From the NCBI GenBank assembly GCA_937858255.1, contig CALLZQ010000102.1, forward strand, positions 1 through 5,464: a stretch of 5,464 bases of DNA. Direction: 5' to 3'. Shown here in pieces: positions 5,211 through 5,464 of the stretch (its first letter is position 1; the number at the start of each line of letters is the position of its first letter). The translations under genes were made by a program, and so were the position numbers. Origin of the DNA: an uncultured Tabrizicola sp. (GTDB lineage Bacteria > Pseudomonadota > Alphaproteobacteria > Rhodobacterales > Rhodobacteraceae). The notes beneath the pieces are model-generated. The model was given only the letters and a program-made list of their open reading frames with translations. It made no database searches and was not told where the DNA came from.

Positions 5211-5464
5211 GCGCCGCTGTCGTCGCGCCAGCGGTTGGCAATCGGATAGCGCCGGTCCAGCCAGAACGCCTTTTGCGTCAGCCGCGTGCCCGGCGCCGAC
5301 TGAAAGCGTTTGTATTCCGCGATATAGAGCAGATGCTCGACCCGCTTGACCGTTGCGCGGTCAAACCCCTCGGCCACCAGATCGGCAACGCTCGCCTCAC
5401 GCTCGACCAGCCCTTCAAGGATCGCGTCCAGCACCTCATAGGGCGGCAGGCTGTCCTGATCTTT
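5207..5464 (-). CDS. nadE: NAD+ synthetase, C-terminal part
   Basis: Only the last 85 codons lie in the window; the start is beyond the right edge. DQDSLPPYEVLDAILEGLVE at the edge and HLLYIAEYKRFQSAPGTRLT, followed by KAFWLDRRYPIANRW, match the C-terminus of NadE. There LPPY is followed by helical segments, and EYKR-Q-PPG-type and RRYPI motifs close the active site. The enzyme makes NAD+ from nicotinic acid adenine dinucleotide, ATP and ammonia or glutamine. Whether it carries an N-terminal glutaminase domain cannot be seen. Internal GTG codons should not be mistaken for its start, because the frame is open to the edge. Its TAA (5207-5209) overlaps the pfkB TAG (5208-5210) on the opposite strand, leaving no room for a terminator between the two genes. 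Confidence 0.9.
   Translation of the reverse strand, partial: KDQDSLPPYEVLDAILEGLVEREASVADLVAEGFDRATVKRVEHLLYIAEYKRFQSAPGTRLTQKAFWLDRRYPIANRWRDDSGA

Overview
The window looks like chromosomal housekeeping DNA from an alphaproteobacterium, most likely of the Rhodobacterales (Rhodobacter/Paracoccus-like). The evidence is the high GC content with strong third-position G/C bias, a compact 440-residue GluRS of the type I associate with that order, a tandem glycine riboswitch in front of gcvT, and densely packed short-gap genes. I see no insertion sequence, phage gene, CRISPR array, tRNA or rRNA.

Layout from left to right. (1) The first 127 codons of gcvT (glycine cleavage T protein) run leftward off the window from a TTG start. 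(2) Upstream of gcvT, on the same strand, is a clear two-aptamer glycine riboswitch (about 459-634) followed by a composite hairpin that is probably its expression platform. (3) Divergent from it is a 188-residue gamma-glutamylcyclotransferase-like (GGCT/AIG2 fold) gene. (4) This gene converges on gltX (glutamyl-tRNA synthetase), read leftward. (5) Divergent from gltX is a 136-residue minimal zincin metallopeptidase with a textbook HExxHxxGxxD motif, possibly on a leaderless mRNA. (6) A Tat-signal-bearing metallo-beta-lactamase-fold hydrolase of the methyl parathion hydrolase/OPHC2-like group follows. (7) Next is a PfkB-family sugar-phosphate kinase, closest by motif to E. coli Pfk-2. (8) The 3' end of nadE (NAD+ synthetase) runs leftward into the window, its stop codon overlapping the pfkB stop.

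The genes do not form one pathway. Glycine/C1 metabolism (gcvT), a possible glutathione or gamma-glutamyl peptide step (GGCT-like), tRNA charging (gltX), sugar phosphate metabolism (pfkB) and NAD synthesis (nadE) sit side by side in short, mostly single-gene transcription units.

The least ordinary piece is the 69-bp gap between the MBL hydrolase and pfkB. It holds a near-perfect 18-bp palindrome resembling a LacI-family operator, nested inside a longer inverted repeat whose right arm contains the pfkB Shine-Dalgarno sequence. This suggests combined transcriptional and translational control of pfkB. I do not see a wholly new multi-gene system here.
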